The notes: generated by a model from the sequence alone, not told the origin. 64,000 nucleotides of DNA from Brevundimonas vesicularis (GCF_014204545.1 NZ_JACHLJ010000004.1:1-64000), one strand, 5' to 3'; numbered from the stretch's first letter, positions 8,884-18,785 are shown. Program-made: numbers and translations.

Positions 8884-10275
8884 ATGACCGACTACATCGT
8901 TCGCGACATCACCCTGGCCGATTGGGGCAACAAGGAAATCGAGATCGCGGAAACCGAAATGCCGGGCCTGATGTCCCTGCGTGACGAGTTCGGCGCCAGC
9001 CAGCCGCTGAAGGGCGCCCGCATCGCCGGCAGCCTGCACATGACCATCCAGACGGCGGTCCTGATCCAGACGCTGGAAGCCCTGGGCGCCGAAGTGCGCT
9101 GGGCCTCGTGCAACATCTTCTCGACCCAGGACCACGCCGCCGCCGCCATCGCCGCCAACGGCACCCCGGTCTTCGCCACCAAGGGCGAGACCCTGGAAGA
9201 GTACTGGGACTACGCCCACAAGATCTTCGAATGGGCTGACGGCGGCTATCCGAACCTGATCCTGGACGACGGCGGCGACGCGACCCTGCTGTGCGTGCTG
9301 GGTCCGAAGGCCGAGAAGGACGTTTCGGTTCTGGCTAACCCCCAGAACGAAGAAGAGGAAGCTCTCTTCAAGGTCATGAAGCGCTATCTGGCTGAGAAGC
9401 CCGGCTTCTATTCGGCCATCCGCGACGCCATCGGCGGCGTGTCGGAAGAGACGACCACGGGCGTGCACCGCCTATATCAGATGGCCGAAAAGGGCGAGCT
9501 GCCCTTCCCCGCCATCAACGTCAACGACAGCGTCACCAAGTCCAAGTTCGACAACCTGTACGGCTGCCGAGAATCTCTGGTCGACGCCATCCGTCGCGGC
9601 ACCGACGTCATGCTGTCGGGCAAGGTCGCGGTGGTCTGCGGCTACGGCGACGTGGGCAAGGGCTCGGCCGCCTCGCTGCGCCAGGGCGGCGCCCGCGTGA
9701 TCGTGACCGAGATCGACCCGATCTGCGCCCTGCAGGCCGCGATGGAAGGCTATGAGGTCCAGACGCTGGACGACACCGCCGGCCGCGCCGACATCTATGT
9801 GACCACGACCGGCAACAAGGACGTCATCACCGTCGATCACATGCGGCAGATGAAGAACAACGCCATCGTCTGCAACATCGGCCACTTCGATAGCGAGATT
9901 CAGGTCGCCGGCCTGAAGAACTTCAAGTGGGACGAGATCAAGCCGCAGGTCCACCACGTCGAGTTCCCGGACGGCAAGAAGATCATCCTGCTGTCGGAAG
10001 GCCGCCTGGTGAACCTGGGCAACGCCACGGGCCACCCCAGCTTCGTGATGTCGGCGTCCTTCACCAACCAGACGCTGGCCCAGATCGAACTGTGGACCAA
10101 CGCCGACAAGTACGAGAACAAGGTCTACACCCTGCCCAAGCACCTGGACGAGAAGGTCGCCATGCTGCACCTGGCCAAGCTGGGCGCCAAGCTGACCGTC
10201 CTGACCAAGGATCAGGCCGACTACATCAACGTGCCGGTCGAAGGCCCGTTCAAGGCGGATCACTACCGTTACTAA
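8884..10275 (+). CDS. ahcY: Adenosylhomocysteinase
   Basis: Hydrolyses S-adenosylhomocysteine to adenosine and homocysteine, relieving product inhibition of methyltransferases. 463 residues, the normal bacterial length. The substrate domain has [15 protein letters not shown] near residue 78; the NAD-binding domain has [15 protein letters not shown] near residue 256; the C-terminal segment ends in the conserved Lys-x-x-x-Tyr-Arg-Tyr (KADHYRY). The ATG at 8884 was chosen because it gives the family N-terminus; a longer in-frame start at 8815 overlaps the operator-like palindrome. No SAH riboswitch fold is evident upstream. Confidence 0.97.
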   Translation: MTDYIVRDITLADWGNKEIEIAETEMPGLMSLRDEFGASQPLKGARIAGSLHMTIQTAVLIQTLEALGAEVRWASCNIFSTQDHAAAAIAANGTPVFATKGETLEEYWDYAHKIFEWADGGYPNLILDDGGDATLLCVLGPKAEKDVSVLANPQNEEEEALFKVMKRYLAEKPGFYSAIRDAIGGVSEETTTGVHRLYQMAEKGELPFPAINVNDSVTKSKFDNLYGCRESLVDAIRRGTDVMLSGKVAVVCGYGDVGKGSAASLRQGGARVIVTEIDPICALQAAMEGYEVQTLDDTAGRADIYVTTTGNKDVITVDHMRQMKNNAIVCNIGHFDSEIQVAGLKNFKWDEIKPQVHHVEFPDGKKIILLSEGRLVNLGNATGHPSFVMSASFTNQTLAQIELWTNADKYENKVYTLPKHLDEKVAMLHLAKLGAKLTVLTKDQADYINVPVEGPFKADHYRY

Positions 10276-10308
10276 GCTCTCCCCGAGGCTGGAACCGCGA
10301 GGTTCCAA

Positions 10309-11529
10309 GTGACGAGGGCGTCTTCGGGCGCCCTCGTCGACGTCCTTGTCGTCGGAGCCGGCGCGGCGGGGATGATGGCCGCCATCGAGGCCGGGCGACG
10401 GGGGCGGCGGGTCAGGGTCGTGGACCATGCCGACCGGCCGGGCGAGAAGATCCGCATCTCGGGCGGCGGGCGCTGCAACTTCACCAATCTGGGTTGCGGA
10501 CCGGCGAACTTCCTGGGCGAGAACCCCCGGTTCGCGACCTCGGCCCTGCGCCGCTACACCCATCACGACTTCGTCAAGCGGATCGATAGGGCCGGGATCG
10601 CCTGGCATGAGAAGACGCTGGGTCAGCTGTTCTGCGACGACAGCGCCAAGCAGATCGTCCGTATGCTGACCGACGATATGGCGGCGGCGGGCGTGACCCT
10701 GAGCCTGAAGACCGGGGTGGAGCGGATCACGCGATCCGGCGACGGCTTTGCGGCGATCCTGTCGGATGGATCGCAGATCACGGCGGCGTCGCTGGTCGTG
10801 GCGACGGGCGGCAAGTCGATCCCCAAGATGGGGGCGACCGGCTGGGCCTATGAGGTCGCGCGCCAGTTCGACATTCGCGTCACCGAGACGCGGCCGGCCC
10901 TGGTGCCGCTGACGTTCGAGGCGGGCCTGCTGGAGACGCTGACGCCGCTGGCGGGGGTGGCGGTCGACGCCTCGGTCGCCTCGGCGCCGGAAGGGGCCAA
11001 GGCGCGCAAGGCCAGCTTCAACGAAGCGATGCTGTTCACCCACCGTGGCCTGTCGGGTCCGGCCATTCTGCAGATCAGCTCCTACTGGCGCGAGGGCGAG
11101 GCGGTGGTGGCCTCGATGGCGCCCGGCCGCGACGTGTTCGAAGAACTGAAGGCGGCCAAGGCGTCGAACGGCAAACAGGCGGTGCACACCGCGCTGGGCC
11201 ATATCGTGCCGCGCCGTCTGGCCGAGAGCCTGTGCCAGCGCGAAGGGGCGTCGGGCAATCTGGCGGACCTGTCGGACAAGGTGCTGCGGCGGCTGGATCA
11301 GGCAGTCAACGCCTGGGCGGTCAAGCCCGTAGGGTCCGAAGGTTACAGGACCGCCGAGGTGACGCTGGGCGGGGTGGATACGGCCGCGCTGGACCAGCAG
11401 ACGATGCAGGCCAAGGCGGTTCCGGGCCTGTATTTCATCGGCGAGGCGGTGGACGTGACCGGCTGGCTGGGCGGCTATAATTTCCAGTGGGCCTGGTCGT
11501 CGGGCTGGGCCGCCGGGCAGATCTGCTAG
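10309..11529 (+). CDS. NAD(P)/FAD-dependent oxidoreductase, HI0933/BaiN-like
   Basis: Flavoprotein of the HI0933 family, 406 residues. The FAD-binding Rossmann motif VVGAGAAGMMAAIEAG is near residue 15, the family hallmark GEKIRISGGGRCNFTNL near residue 48, and the C-terminal FAD contact YFIGEAVDVTGWLGGYNFQW near residue 380. A GTG start is used, 33 bases after the ahcY stop, so co-transcription with ahcY is possible. Family members include flavin-dependent dehydrogenases of uncertain substrate; none can be assigned here. A run of seven T follows the stop codon but without a good stem. Confidence 0.88.
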   Translation: MTRASSGALVDVLVVGAGAAGMMAAIEAGRRGRRVRVVDHADRPGEKIRISGGGRCNFTNLGCGPANFLGENPRFATSALRRYTHHDFVKRIDRAGIAWHEKTLGQLFCDDSAKQIVRMLTDDMAAAGVTLSLKTGVERITRSGDGFAAILSDGSQITAASLVVATGGKSIPKMGATGWAYEVARQFDIRVTETRPALVPLTFEAGLLETLTPLAGVAVDASVASAPEGAKARKASFNEAMLFTHRGLSGPAILQISSYWREGEAVVASMAPGRDVFEELKAAKASNGKQAVHTALGHIVPRRLAESLCQREGASGNLADLSDKVLRRLDQAVNAWAVKPVGSEGYRTAEVTLGGVDTAALDQQTMQAKAVPGLYFIGEAVDVTGWLGGYNFQWAWSSGWAAGQIC

Positions 11530-11988
11530 AATTTTTTTGAGTGCAATCTGTGCACCTTGGTCGGCGGGTCCGCTGACAAAAAGCACCGTCTAATTCGTCT
11601 AATCTGTCTAATTCGACGACCGCTATAGCGGCGCGCTAGGATGTCAAAGACCGAGGTTTCCAGTTTAACTGGGTTTGGCGCCATGACAGGTGAGTGGTCG
11701 CTGGTCGGTCGTAAGCCGTGGTAAAATCTCGCAATCGTCGTCGCTGATAGGATGGCGGGGATGGCCGAAGCCCCCTGCGGCCCCGCGACGCATGGCGGCG
11801 GGCTGCGACGGCGCCTAGCTTGAAGAGGCGGAACGGGCCCCTCTGGCGTTCTCGCGGTCCGGCGTCCCCCTTCCTTGCGCCGGGTCGTGCGACGCGATGT
11901 CGGACCGCAAGGGCGTGTCGATGCGGCGAAGCTTTCCCCTCCTGGCCTGTCGCATCGACCGCCCATTCCTTTTTGATCGGAGCCCGAC
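11530..11988. other. Long intergenic stretch with tandem repeats and a palindrome
   Basis: About 460 bases without a convincing gene: open frames here have poor codon use and no ribosome binding sites. It contains three tandem 9-bp repeats (11588-11614), and six bases further a perfect 12-bp palindrome CCGCTATAGCGG (11620-11631). The last 50 bases carry the leader of the zinc-ribbon gene. Confidence 0.6.
11588..11614. repeat. Three tandem 9-bp repeats GTCTAATYY
   Basis: GTCTAATTC, GTCTAATCT and GTCTAATTC follow one another without gaps. The spacing of nine bases, close to one helical turn, and the nearby 12-bp palindrome suggest cooperative protein binding sites, but the position about 375 bases before the next start codon is far for a simple promoter. 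Confidence 0.6.
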
Positions 11989-12360
11989 ATGCCTCTTCTG
12001 ATGTGCCCCAACGACAACGCCGCCATGCAGACGCTGGAGCGCAATGGCGTCCAGTTCGACATGTGCCCCGAGTGTCGGGGCGTGTGGCTGGATCGCGGCG
12101 AGCTGGAAAAGCTGATGGCTGCCGCCGTCGAGGAGGGTCGCGCCGCTGCGCCTGTCGCGCCCGCGCCGCAGGCCTATGCGCCGCCGCCTCAGTCCTATGC
12201 CCAACCCCAGTCCCAACCGTGGGGCGGCGGGGCGTCACAGCCGTATCGCGGCGACGATCGAGGCTACCGGGGCGACAAATACCGCGACGACCGGCATCGC
12301 GACGACGACTATCGCTACAAGAAAAAGAAGCGTGACAGCATTTTCGACATCTTCGACTGA
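11989..12360 (+). CDS. TFIIB-type zinc-ribbon protein
   Basis: 123 residues. The N-terminal half is a zf-TFIIB domain: CPND near residue 6 and the CPECRGVWLDRGELEKL hallmark near residue 25, giving two Cys-x2-Cys-like knuckles for one zinc. The middle is Pro/Gln/Ala-rich (about 50-80) and the tail is a highly charged Arg/Asp/Tyr run ending in a Lys cluster and DSIFDIFD. The tail could bind nucleic acid or a partner protein. Function of these small bacterial zinc-ribbon proteins is not established. GGAG lies ahead of the ATG. Confidence 0.85.
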   Translation: MPLLMCPNDNAAMQTLERNGVQFDMCPECRGVWLDRGELEKLMAAAVEEGRAAAPVAPAPQAYAPPPQSYAQPQSQPWGGGASQPYRGDDRGYRGDKYRDDRHRDDDYRYKKKKRDSIFDIFD

Positions 12361-12395
12361 GGTCGGTTAGGTCCAAGCGACTTTCGGTCTGCTGC

Positions 12396-12523
12396 CGTCA
12401 TTCCGAGGCTGAGCATAGCGAAGAACCCGGAAGCCAGGGCCGCATGCGCGCTGCTGGCGCTATTCGACGCCTATGCGACTCTCCTGGGTTCCGGGTTCGT
12501 CCTTCGGACGCCCCGGAATGACG
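12396..12523. repeat. Long intergenic inverted-repeat element (CGTCATTCCG type)
   Basis: Outer arms CGTCATTCCG (12396-12405) and CGGAATGACG (12514-12523) are perfect complements. An inner pair, 12423-12438 and 12483-12498, is complementary over 16 bases with one mismatch. The element occupies most of the gap between two convergent genes (ending at 12360 and 12560), a typical place for dispersed palindromic repeats; it may act as a bidirectional transcription end. Confidence 0.75.
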
Positions 12524-12559
12524 AATGGAGAGGCCTGTCTTCTCGAAGGTCGATGAACC

Positions 12560-14278
12560 TTACGCCGCCAGGCCCGCCTGCTGCATGAGGCCTCGCAACG
12601 CCGCGACGTTTTGCGGGGCGGCGGTCAGGGCGGTGCGGACGTCGGGCGAGCGCAGCAGCCTTATGGCCTCGGCGCGAGCGCGGTCGGCGACGGGGCCCAG
12701 GGGGCCGGCTTCCCCGGTGGCCAGTTTCAGCAGGGCCGTCAGCTTCTGAGGCGCAGCCGCCTGGGCGCGGACGATCTGGGCCACCAGCTTTGCGTCGGCC
12801 TCCAGACTGGCGCCGACCGCGCCGATGACGTCCATGATCTGGGTTTGGTCGTGATCGGCCAAATGCGCGGCCTGGACCGAGCGTTGAAGCCGGGCCAGCG
12901 TGGCCAGCTTGTGCGAAGCGCTGGGGCCGCCCGGGACGGACTGGCGGATCTCGGTTTCAAAACGCAGCGAGCCAATACAGGCGCTGAGCCAGCGCGCGGC
13001 GGCGCGTTTGTTGGCCCCGCCGGTCACGTTCTCGCACAGGCGGGTCAGCTGCTCGGCCTCGGCCAGGACCGTCGGGCAGGGGTTGACGTAGGCGCCGACG
13101 AAATCGGCCGTGACCAGGCTCTTGGAGCGTTCGACAAAGGCGGTCTGAACCTCTTCCAGCGTCAGCAGTCGTCCGGCGGAGGCCGTCAGGGCCATGGCCA
13201 GCAGACGCAGGATGTCGATCTCTCCGACCGGATCATGGGGCCGAAGGCGGCGCTGGCTGGTCAGTTCGCGGGTGACGAGACGGGCCAGGGACGCGGCCAG
13301 AAGCGGAAACTCGCCCGAGGCCAGATGCAGGCCCAGGCGCGCGGCCGGCCCTTCGACCTGGGGCATCATCAGGGCGAGACGCGGGTCCATCCGCAACAGG
13401 GCGTCCATCTCGTCCGGCGCGACCATGCGGACGATGGCCGCCAGATTAGCGCCCTGGTCCAGTGACGGGCCCAAAATCTCGGTCAGGTTGGTGCGCACGG
13501 CCAGCATTTCAGCCACGATCTGCTCGACCACCACCACGACCAGGGCGCGCGGCGGGCCGTCGGCGGGCGCGGCGTCCATCAAATCCATCAGCACGGTCAG
13601 GCGATCACGGGCGCCGCGCCGATCCTTCAGCGCGCCGGCGACCACCCCGCCCATCCGCAGCGCCCGATCCGGCGCGCCGGTCAGCCGATGCGCCAGATCG
13701 GCGATGGAGCGGTCGTCCAGCGCGGGGAACAGGCCGTCGCGTCCGGCCTTGCGCAGCCGGGCCATCGCCTGTTCGGTCAGCTTTTGATAGTGGCGCACGA
13801 CGCTGTGCACCTCCTGGCCCGTGGCCTGGCTTTCGGGGACCGCGACCTTCTGGATGGCGTGCTGCAGCTCGACCCCGGCCGCCTCCAGCCGTTCGGCGAC
13901 ATCGGGGCGATGCAGCAGTTCGAAGGCGGTCACCCCCTCTCGTTTCAGCCAGTCCTCCAGCACCCGGCCGATTAGCGCGCGGGCATGGGGCGAATAGAGT
14001 TCGGCCGGACTGCTGCAGGCCGGCGGGACCGCCTTGTCGGCGACCTTCTTCTTTCGCTCCTCCGGCGCGCCCAGGGTCAGGATGGTCAGGGAGCTGAACT
14101 CCATCGTCTCGGGGTCCAGCGTCTCCTTGGTCACGCGCGAGGCGATGGCGAAACGGTCCCGAAGCTGTTCCTCGGCGGTCTCGATGGCGTGTTTGCGGTC
14201 TTCGGTCGCGATCAGCAGCGTCCACGACGACGGGGCGCTCTTGCGCACATAGACTTCGTAATGGATCGGACCCGCCAT
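12560..14278 (-). CDS. Conserved protein of unknown function, 572 residues
   Basis: No named domain is recognised. The N-terminal 60 residues (HYEVYVRKSAPSSWTLLIATEDRKHAIETAEEQL) look like a small alpha/beta module; the rest is long, almost entirely helical and Leu/Ala/Arg-rich, with no signal peptide or membrane segment. It is transcribed away from the chvI-chvG cluster. AGGAT lies eight bases before the ATG at 14278; a GTG five codons upstream is possible but less well supported. Core-like base composition suggests a lineage-conserved gene. Confidence 0.8.
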   Translation of the reverse strand: MAGPIHYEVYVRKSAPSSWTLLIATEDRKHAIETAEEQLRDRFAIASRVTKETLDPETMEFSSLTILTLGAPEERKKKVADKAVPPACSSPAELYSPHARALIGRVLEDWLKREGVTAFELLHRPDVAERLEAAGVELQHAIQKVAVPESQATGQEVHSVVRHYQKLTEQAMARLRKAGRDGLFPALDDRSIADLAHRLTGAPDRALRMGGVVAGALKDRRGARDRLTVLMDLMDAAPADGPPRALVVVVVEQIVAEMLAVRTNLTEILGPSLDQGANLAAIVRMVAPDEMDALLRMDPRLALMMPQVEGPAARLGLHLASGEFPLLAASLARLVTRELTSQRRLRPHDPVGEIDILRLLAMALTASAGRLLTLEEVQTAFVERSKSLVTADFVGAYVNPCPTVLAEAEQLTRLCENVTGGANKRAAARWLSACIGSLRFETEIRQSVPGGPSASHKLATLARLQRSVQAAHLADHDQTQIMDVIGAVGASLEADAKLVAQIVRAQAAAPQKLTALLKLATGEAGPLGPVADRARAEAIRLLRSPDVRTALTAAPQNVAALRGLMQQAGLAA

Positions 14279-14532
14279 GGGCCGATCCTGCACCCCAAGC
14301 CTTTAAGGCGAGGTTTTCGAAGCCGAATGTTTCTGAGCGCGCCGAAGCGACGGCGTGTGCGCGTTGAAACGAGGCGGCGCCGTGACCATCTGGCTGTCAC
14401 CGAACCGCTTTCGGGTTGCAGGCGATTTTCATTCGGCCCGAAACGCTCTAGCCCTAATGTGACCGAGATCGAACGGTTACGCTTGCTGTGCGTTCTTGCT
14501 CGCGGGAACGTAAAGTTCAGGAGAAGACACCC

Positions 14533-15237
14533 TTGGCCAACATCACTCTGGTCGATGACGACGAGAACATCGTGGCGTCCGTTTCGCTGGCGCTGGAAAG
14601 CCATGGCCACAAGATCACCGCCTATCACGACGGGGCCTCGGGTCTGGCCGCGCTGGAATCCTCGCCGCCCGATCTGGCGATCCTGGACGTGAAGATGCCG
14701 CGCATGGACGGGATGGAGGTGCTGCGTCGCCTGCGCCAGACCTCGCAGATCCCGGTGATCATGCTGACGTCCAAGGACGAGGAGATCGACGAGATCCTGG
14801 GCTTCAACCTGGGCGCGGACGACTACATCCACAAACCCTTCAGCCAGCGTCTGCTGATCGAGCGGGTCAAGGCGCTGCTGCGCCGGACGGGCGCCGATGG
14901 CGGCGAACCGGAATCGGCGGCCGAGGTCTCGGGCCGGGCGATCAAGCGCGGCAAACTGTCGATGGACCCGGCGCGCCACGAGTCGACCTGGGACGGCAAG
15001 CCCGTCAAGCTGACGGTGACCGAGTTCCTGCTGCTGCAGGCCCTGGCCCAGCGTCCGGGCTTCGTGAAGAGCCGCGACAACCTGATGGACGCCGCCTACG
15101 ACGACCAGGTCTATGTCGACGACCGCACCATCGACAGCCACGTGAAGCGGATGCGCAAGAAGTTCCGCGCCGTGGACAATGAGTTCGACGCGATCGAGAC
15201 CCTGTATGGCGTCGGCTACCGCTACCGCGAGAGCTGA
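14533..15237 (+). CDS. chvI: Response regulator ChvI
   Basis: OmpR-type two-component regulator, 234 residues. Receiver domain with acidic pocket DDD (8-10), phospho-acceptor Asp52 in ILDVKMP, Thr/Ser in MLTSKDE and Lys in YIHKPFS; C-terminal winged-helix DNA-binding domain with [16 protein letters not shown] and [14 protein letters not shown]. The start is TTG at 14533, with AGGAG nine bases before it; the family begins this way ([12 protein letters not shown]). In alphaproteobacteria ChvI with ChvG controls envelope, acid and exopolysaccharide responses. It is followed by chvG, hprK, EIIA and HPr, the classic order. Confidence 0.93.
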   Translation: MANITLVDDDENIVASVSLALESHGHKITAYHDGASGLAALESSPPDLAILDVKMPRMDGMEVLRRLRQTSQIPVIMLTSKDEEIDEILGFNLGADDYIHKPFSQRLLIERVKALLRRTGADGGEPESAAEVSGRAIKRGKLSMDPARHESTWDGKPVKLTVTEFLLLQALAQRPGFVKSRDNLMDAAYDDQVYVDDRTIDSHVKRMRKKFRAVDNEFDAIETLYGVGYRYRES

Positions 15238-16828
15238 ACCGGGCGGGCGCGAGCCCGACGAGGAGCCCCAGCGCCGGCCGTTGTTCCGCTTCGGCGGATC
15301 GCGGCTGGGCGGCTTCATCCTGGTGCTCAATCTGCTCAGCCTGCTGATCCTGTTCGGCGGGGCGTTGGCGATCAATGAATGGCGTCCCGGCCTGATCGAG
15401 GCGCGTCAGGAATCCCTGACGGTTCAGGCCGAGCTGCTGGCCAATGTGTTGCGCGAAGAAGGCGTGACGCGGGGCGAGCCGACGCCCGAGCTGGACCCCA
15501 TCCGCGCATCGATCTGGCTGACCGACCGGTTCATCCCGGCGGGCCAGCGGGTGCGGCTGTATGATGTGAACGGCCTGTTGCTGGTCGACAGCTATCAGGT
15601 GACCGAGGCCATCGGGGGGCGGCCCCTGCCCGACGCGCAGCCGGCGGGAACGGCGACCGAGGACGCCGCCAAGGCCAATCTGCTGTCCGAGCGCCGGGTC
15701 GCGCGCGCCGACAGCGAACTGGCGGCCGAGGTGGCGGCGGCGCTGGACGGCTCGCCCCAATCGACCCTGCGCCGCAACGAATCCGGCGACCGCGTCGTCT
15801 CCGTGTCCATTCCCGTGCGCCATGTGCGTCAGGTGCTGGGCGTGCTGACCGTCGAATCCGGGGACGTGGACGAAATCCTGGGCGCCCAGCGGCAGGCGCT
15901 GTTCCCGTTCGCCCTGGTGGCGTTGGGGGTCAATCTCTTGGGATCGCTGCTGCTGCATCTGTTCGTGGCGCGACCGATCATGCGGCTGTCGGCGGCGGCG
16001 GATCAGGTGAAGCTGCAACGCGCGCGGGCCATCTCCCTGCCGGACCTCGAGGATCGCAAGGATGAGATCGGCGATCTGGCGCGGTCGCTGGAATCGATGA
16101 CCGACACCCTGTCGACGCGGATGGACGCCATCGAACGGTTCGCGGCCGATGTGTCGCACGAGATCAAGAATCCCCTGACCTCGATCCGGTCGGCGCTGGA
16201 GACCCTGCCGCTGGTCAAGACCGATGCGCACCGCGAGAAGCTGACGGCGCTGTTGCAGCAGGACGTGCGTCGGCTGGACCGGCTGATCACCGACATCTCC
16301 AACGCCTCGCGGCTGGATGCGGAGTTGTCGCGCGATCGACCGCGGCCGGTCGATCTGAACCGGCTGCTGGTCGATATCGTCGGCGTCTATGAGACGACGG
16401 CCAAGCCCGGCGACATTCCGGTCGTGCTCACGGCGCCCGAACAGGCCCTGCGGGTCATGGGGCGCGATGGGCCGTTGGGGCAGGTGTTCCGCAACCTGAT
16501 CGACAACGCCCGCTCGTTCAGCCCCCCAGGCGGCGTGGTCCGGGTGACGCTGGAGGACATCGGGGACGATCTGCCGATCCGGGTCCGGGTCGAGGACCAG
16601 GGGCCGGGCATTCCGGCCGAGAACCTGGAGACGGTGTTCGAGCGGTTCTATACCTCGCGGCCCAAGGGGGCGGTGTTCGGCTCCAACTCGGGCCTGGGCT
16701 TGTCCATCGTGCGTCAGATCGTCGAGGCGCATGGCGGTCGCGTCCACGCCGAAAACAAGACCAATGACCAGGGCGGGGGCGGCGCGCGGTTCGAGATCGT
16801 CTTCCCGTCGGTCGGCCGCCGGCCATGA
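15206..16828 (+). CDS. chvG: Sensor histidine kinase ChvG
   Basis: Inner-membrane sensor, about 540 residues, partner of ChvI. Two membrane segments (about 38-60 and 230-255) flank a periplasmic sensing domain of about 170 residues with [14 protein letters not shown]; then HAMP, a HisKA helix with the phospho-acceptor His in [16 protein letters not shown], and an HATPase with N-box RNLIDNA, GPGIP and SNSGLGLSI. The likely ATG at 15206 overlaps the end of chvI by 32 bases. Its stop overlaps the hprK start (ATGA). The kinase is shorter than rhizobial ChvG, mainly in the periplasmic part. Confidence 0.92.
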   Translation: MASATATARAEPGGREPDEEPQRRPLFRFGGSRLGGFILVLNLLSLLILFGGALAINEWRPGLIEARQESLTVQAELLANVLREEGVTRGEPTPELDPIRASIWLTDRFIPAGQRVRLYDVNGLLLVDSYQVTEAIGGRPLPDAQPAGTATEDAAKANLLSERRVARADSELAAEVAAALDGSPQSTLRRNESGDRVVSVSIPVRHVRQVLGVLTVESGDVDEILGAQRQALFPFALVALGVNLLGSLLLHLFVARPIMRLSAAADQVKLQRARAISLPDLEDRKDEIGDLARSLESMTDTLSTRMDAIERFAADVSHEIKNPLTSIRSALETLPLVKTDAHREKLTALLQQDVRRLDRLITDISNASRLDAELSRDRPRPVDLNRLLVDIVGVYETTAKPGDIPVVLTAPEQALRVMGRDGPLGQVFRNLIDNARSFSPPGGVVRVTLEDIGDDLPIRVRVEDQGPGIPAENLETVFERFYTSRPKGAVFGSNSGLGLSIVRQIVEAHGGRVHAENKTNDQGGGGARFEIVFPSVGRRP

Positions 16829-17253
16829 CCCCGGACCAGCCGGTCCACGCCACCACCGTCGCCGTGCGCCGGCGCGGGGCCTGGCAGGGGGTGATGATCC
16901 TGGGACCCTCGGGCGCGGGCAAGAGTGATCTGGCGCTGCGGCTGATCGGGCGCGGCTGGCGGCTGGTCAGCGACGACTACACACAGGTCTGGGCCTCGGA
17001 CGGGGCCGTTCATGCGTCGGCGCCGGCCTCCATCGCGGGTCGGATCGAGGTGCGCGGCCTCGGAATCGTGGCCGCCAGAACACGCCCGGTCTGTCGCGTG
17101 GCGCTGGCCGTGGCCTGTGTGGCGGAAGGGGTCGAACGGCTTCCGGAGCCGCGAACACGGGCTTTCGCGGGGGTCGATCTGCCCCTGCTGGCGCTGGATC
17201 CCCGACCCGCCTCGGCCGTCGATGTGGTCGCAGCGGCGTTGGAGACGCTTTGA
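16825..17253 (+). CDS. hprK: Short HPr kinase/phosphorylase
   Basis: Phosphorylates HPr on its regulatory serine. 142 residues: this is the truncated alphaproteobacterial form that keeps only the catalytic domain. P-loop GPSGAGKS at 27-34, the acidic pair in VSDDYTQV near residue 53, and the signature IEVRGLGIV near residue 76. The N-terminal domain of Gram-positive HprK is absent, as usual in this group. Translationally coupled to chvG by a 4-bp overlap, linking envelope sensing with the nitrogen-type PTS. Confidence 0.92.
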   Translation: MTPDQPVHATTVAVRRRGAWQGVMILGPSGAGKSDLALRLIGRGWRLVSDDYTQVWASDGAVHASAPASIAGRIEVRGLGIVAARTRPVCRVALAVACVAEGVERLPEPRTRAFAGVDLPLLALDPRPASAVDVVAAALETL

Positions 17254-17373
17254 AACCCCGAAAGACGGGTCTATGACACGCCCCTTGCGGTCCATAGAGG
17301 GCGGCGTCCGGCCTCCCTTGCCGGGCGGGGGAATGCCTGGGACGGTTCGGGGCGGGATGCGAGTGAAGTCCTC

Positions 17374-17778
17374 ATGATCGGTCTGGTGATCGTCACCCAC
17401 GGCGGGTTGGCGTCCGAGTTTCTCTCCGCCATGGAGCATGTGGTCGGCCCGCAGCGCGGCGTCGCGGCCATCTGCATCGGGCCTGACGACGACATGGAGC
17501 GGCGGCGTCGCGACATCGTCGATGCGGCCGCGGCCGTGGACGATGGCGAAGGGGTCATCCTGCTGACCGACATGTTCGGCGGTACGCCGTCCAACCTGGC
17601 CATCTCGGTGATGGAGCAGACGCGCGCCGAGGTTATCGCCGGGCTGAACCTGCCCATGCTGATCAAACTGGCCAGCGTTCGAGGACGCGAGACGCTGGAA
17701 TCCTGCGTGGCCCATGCGCAGGACGCCGGGCGCAAATACATCTCCGTCGCCTCCTGGGTGCTCGCAGGCGAAAAATGA
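17374..17778 (+). CDS. PTS EIIA component, mannose family
   Basis: Cytosolic phosphocarrier domain, 134 residues. The phospho-acceptor is His9 in VIVTHGG; the LTDMFGGTPSN block near residue 65 is diagnostic of the mannose-type EIIA fold. No membrane EIIC/EIID follows, so it is a regulatory and not a transport component. The 120 bases after hprK hold no RapZ gene, which sits here in some relatives. Its stop overlaps the HPr start by four bases. Confidence 0.93.
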   Translation: MIGLVIVTHGGLASEFLSAMEHVVGPQRGVAAICIGPDDDMERRRRDIVDAAAAVDDGEGVILLTDMFGGTPSNLAISVMEQTRAEVIAGLNLPMLIKLASVRGRETLESCVAHAQDAGRKYISVASWVLAGEK

Positions 17779-18047
17779 CCGTCACCGCGACAATGAACAT
17801 CTGCAATACGCGTGGCCTGCACGCCCGCGCCTCGGCCAAGTTCGTCAAACTGGCCTCCAGCTTCGAAAGCGAGATCCACGTCACCCGCGACGGCGTGACG
17901 GTGGACGCCCGCTCGATCATGGGCCTGCTGATGCTGGGCGCCGGCATCGGCTGCAGCATCGACGTCTCCGCCGAAGGCCCGGACGCCGAAGAGGCCATGG
18001 AAGCCCTGGCGAACCTGGTCGCGCGGAAGTTCGACGAGGATCAGTAG
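17775..18047 (+). CDS. Phosphocarrier protein HPr
   Basis: 90 residues. The catalytic His16 is in TRGLHARAS and the regulatory serine (Ser47) precedes IMGLLML, so both phosphorylation sites used by enzyme I and by HprK are present. That completes the regulatory chain encoded here except for enzyme I (PtsP), which must be elsewhere. ATGA overlap with the EIIA gene. The gene closes the chvI-chvG-hprK-EIIA-HPr cluster. Confidence 0.95.
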   Translation: MTVTATMNICNTRGLHARASAKFVKLASSFESEIHVTRDGVTVDARSIMGLLMLGAGIGCSIDVSAEGPDAEEAMEALANLVARKFDEDQ

Positions 18048-18195
18048 GCGGCGACCGTTATTTTTGAGGTTATGCCTAAGCTTAAAAGGCCGGCCGCCGG
18101 GCAATACGGCTGACATTCCGACTGTCTGCTCGGGGTGGAAGGCGGACGCCGATCAGACCATGCTAGACCAGCGTGCGCGTGGTCCGGAGGGTTCC

Positions 18196-18681
18196 ATGGA
18201 AGCTGAGTACAGGCGGCTCAAGTCAGTTTGGCAGAGCGGGACATGCGTGCGTGAAGACGCACTTCATCTGCTCTACTTCGTGTGGATGCACGGGGCGGAG
18301 CCACGGTTCCTCACGGGCATGGAATTTGATCCCGACGCAGAAAAACTGTGGGGAGCCATCTTCGAGTTTTTCGGGCGAGAGCATTCTCAGGATGCGGAGT
18401 TTCTCCACGTGGCCGCCATTATGGCGAGTCTATTCGACTTTAACCTTTGCTATGAAGGCGAGTGGGAGAGGATGAAAGCTCGGTCGGTCCAGTTGCAGCC
18501 GGAAGGTTATTCCCCCGAGAGCTTTGATGGACGTGGCGAGTACGGTGAGTACTTCGCACATCATGCACGCGCTCGAAGGGCAAAGTCCGTGGGAAGTGAT
18601 CGCCCCTCTTCAGGTCTGCGGGGTTGGGTCGTTCAGGCCGCTGAACGCTTCTTCTGCCTAGGACGTCGAAAGTCTCATTAG
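18196..18681 (+). CDS. Orphan small protein, accessory-looking
   Basis: 161 residues, no family recognised. Aromatic and acidic first half (LLYFVWMHGAEPRFLTGMEFD, FEFFGREH) and a basic C-terminus ending LGRRKSH. No signal peptide or membrane segment. GGAGG lies five bases before the ATG at 18196, which decides the start over longer in-frame options. Base use is visibly less GC-rich than the HPr and phytase genes on either side, suggesting acquisition by transfer. Nothing nearby suggests a partner. Confidence 0.65.
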   Translation: MEAEYRRLKSVWQSGTCVREDALHLLYFVWMHGAEPRFLTGMEFDPDAEKLWGAIFEFFGREHSQDAEFLHVAAIMASLFDFNLCYEGEWERMKARSVQLQPEGYSPESFDGRGEYGEYFAHHARARRAKSVGSDRPSSGLRGWVVQAAERFFCLGRRKSH

Positions 18682-18785
18682 GGTCGCGAGCAGTCTTCGC
18701 TTCGACACCGACTTCTGGACCTTCAAACCGCGGCTTGATGCGGTACCGTTATTGGCGAGTCTTCCCGGAAGGACCGGGTCGGGAG

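Noticed and set aside
9472..11586. 704-codon open frame opposite ahcY and the flavoprotein gene
   Set aside because: Gln/Arg/His-rich shadow of two well-supported plus-strand genes.
11820..11903. EcfG-type promoter before the zinc-ribbon gene
   Set aside because: GGAAC is followed by CGTT after only 12 bases, outside the 16-17 base spacing.
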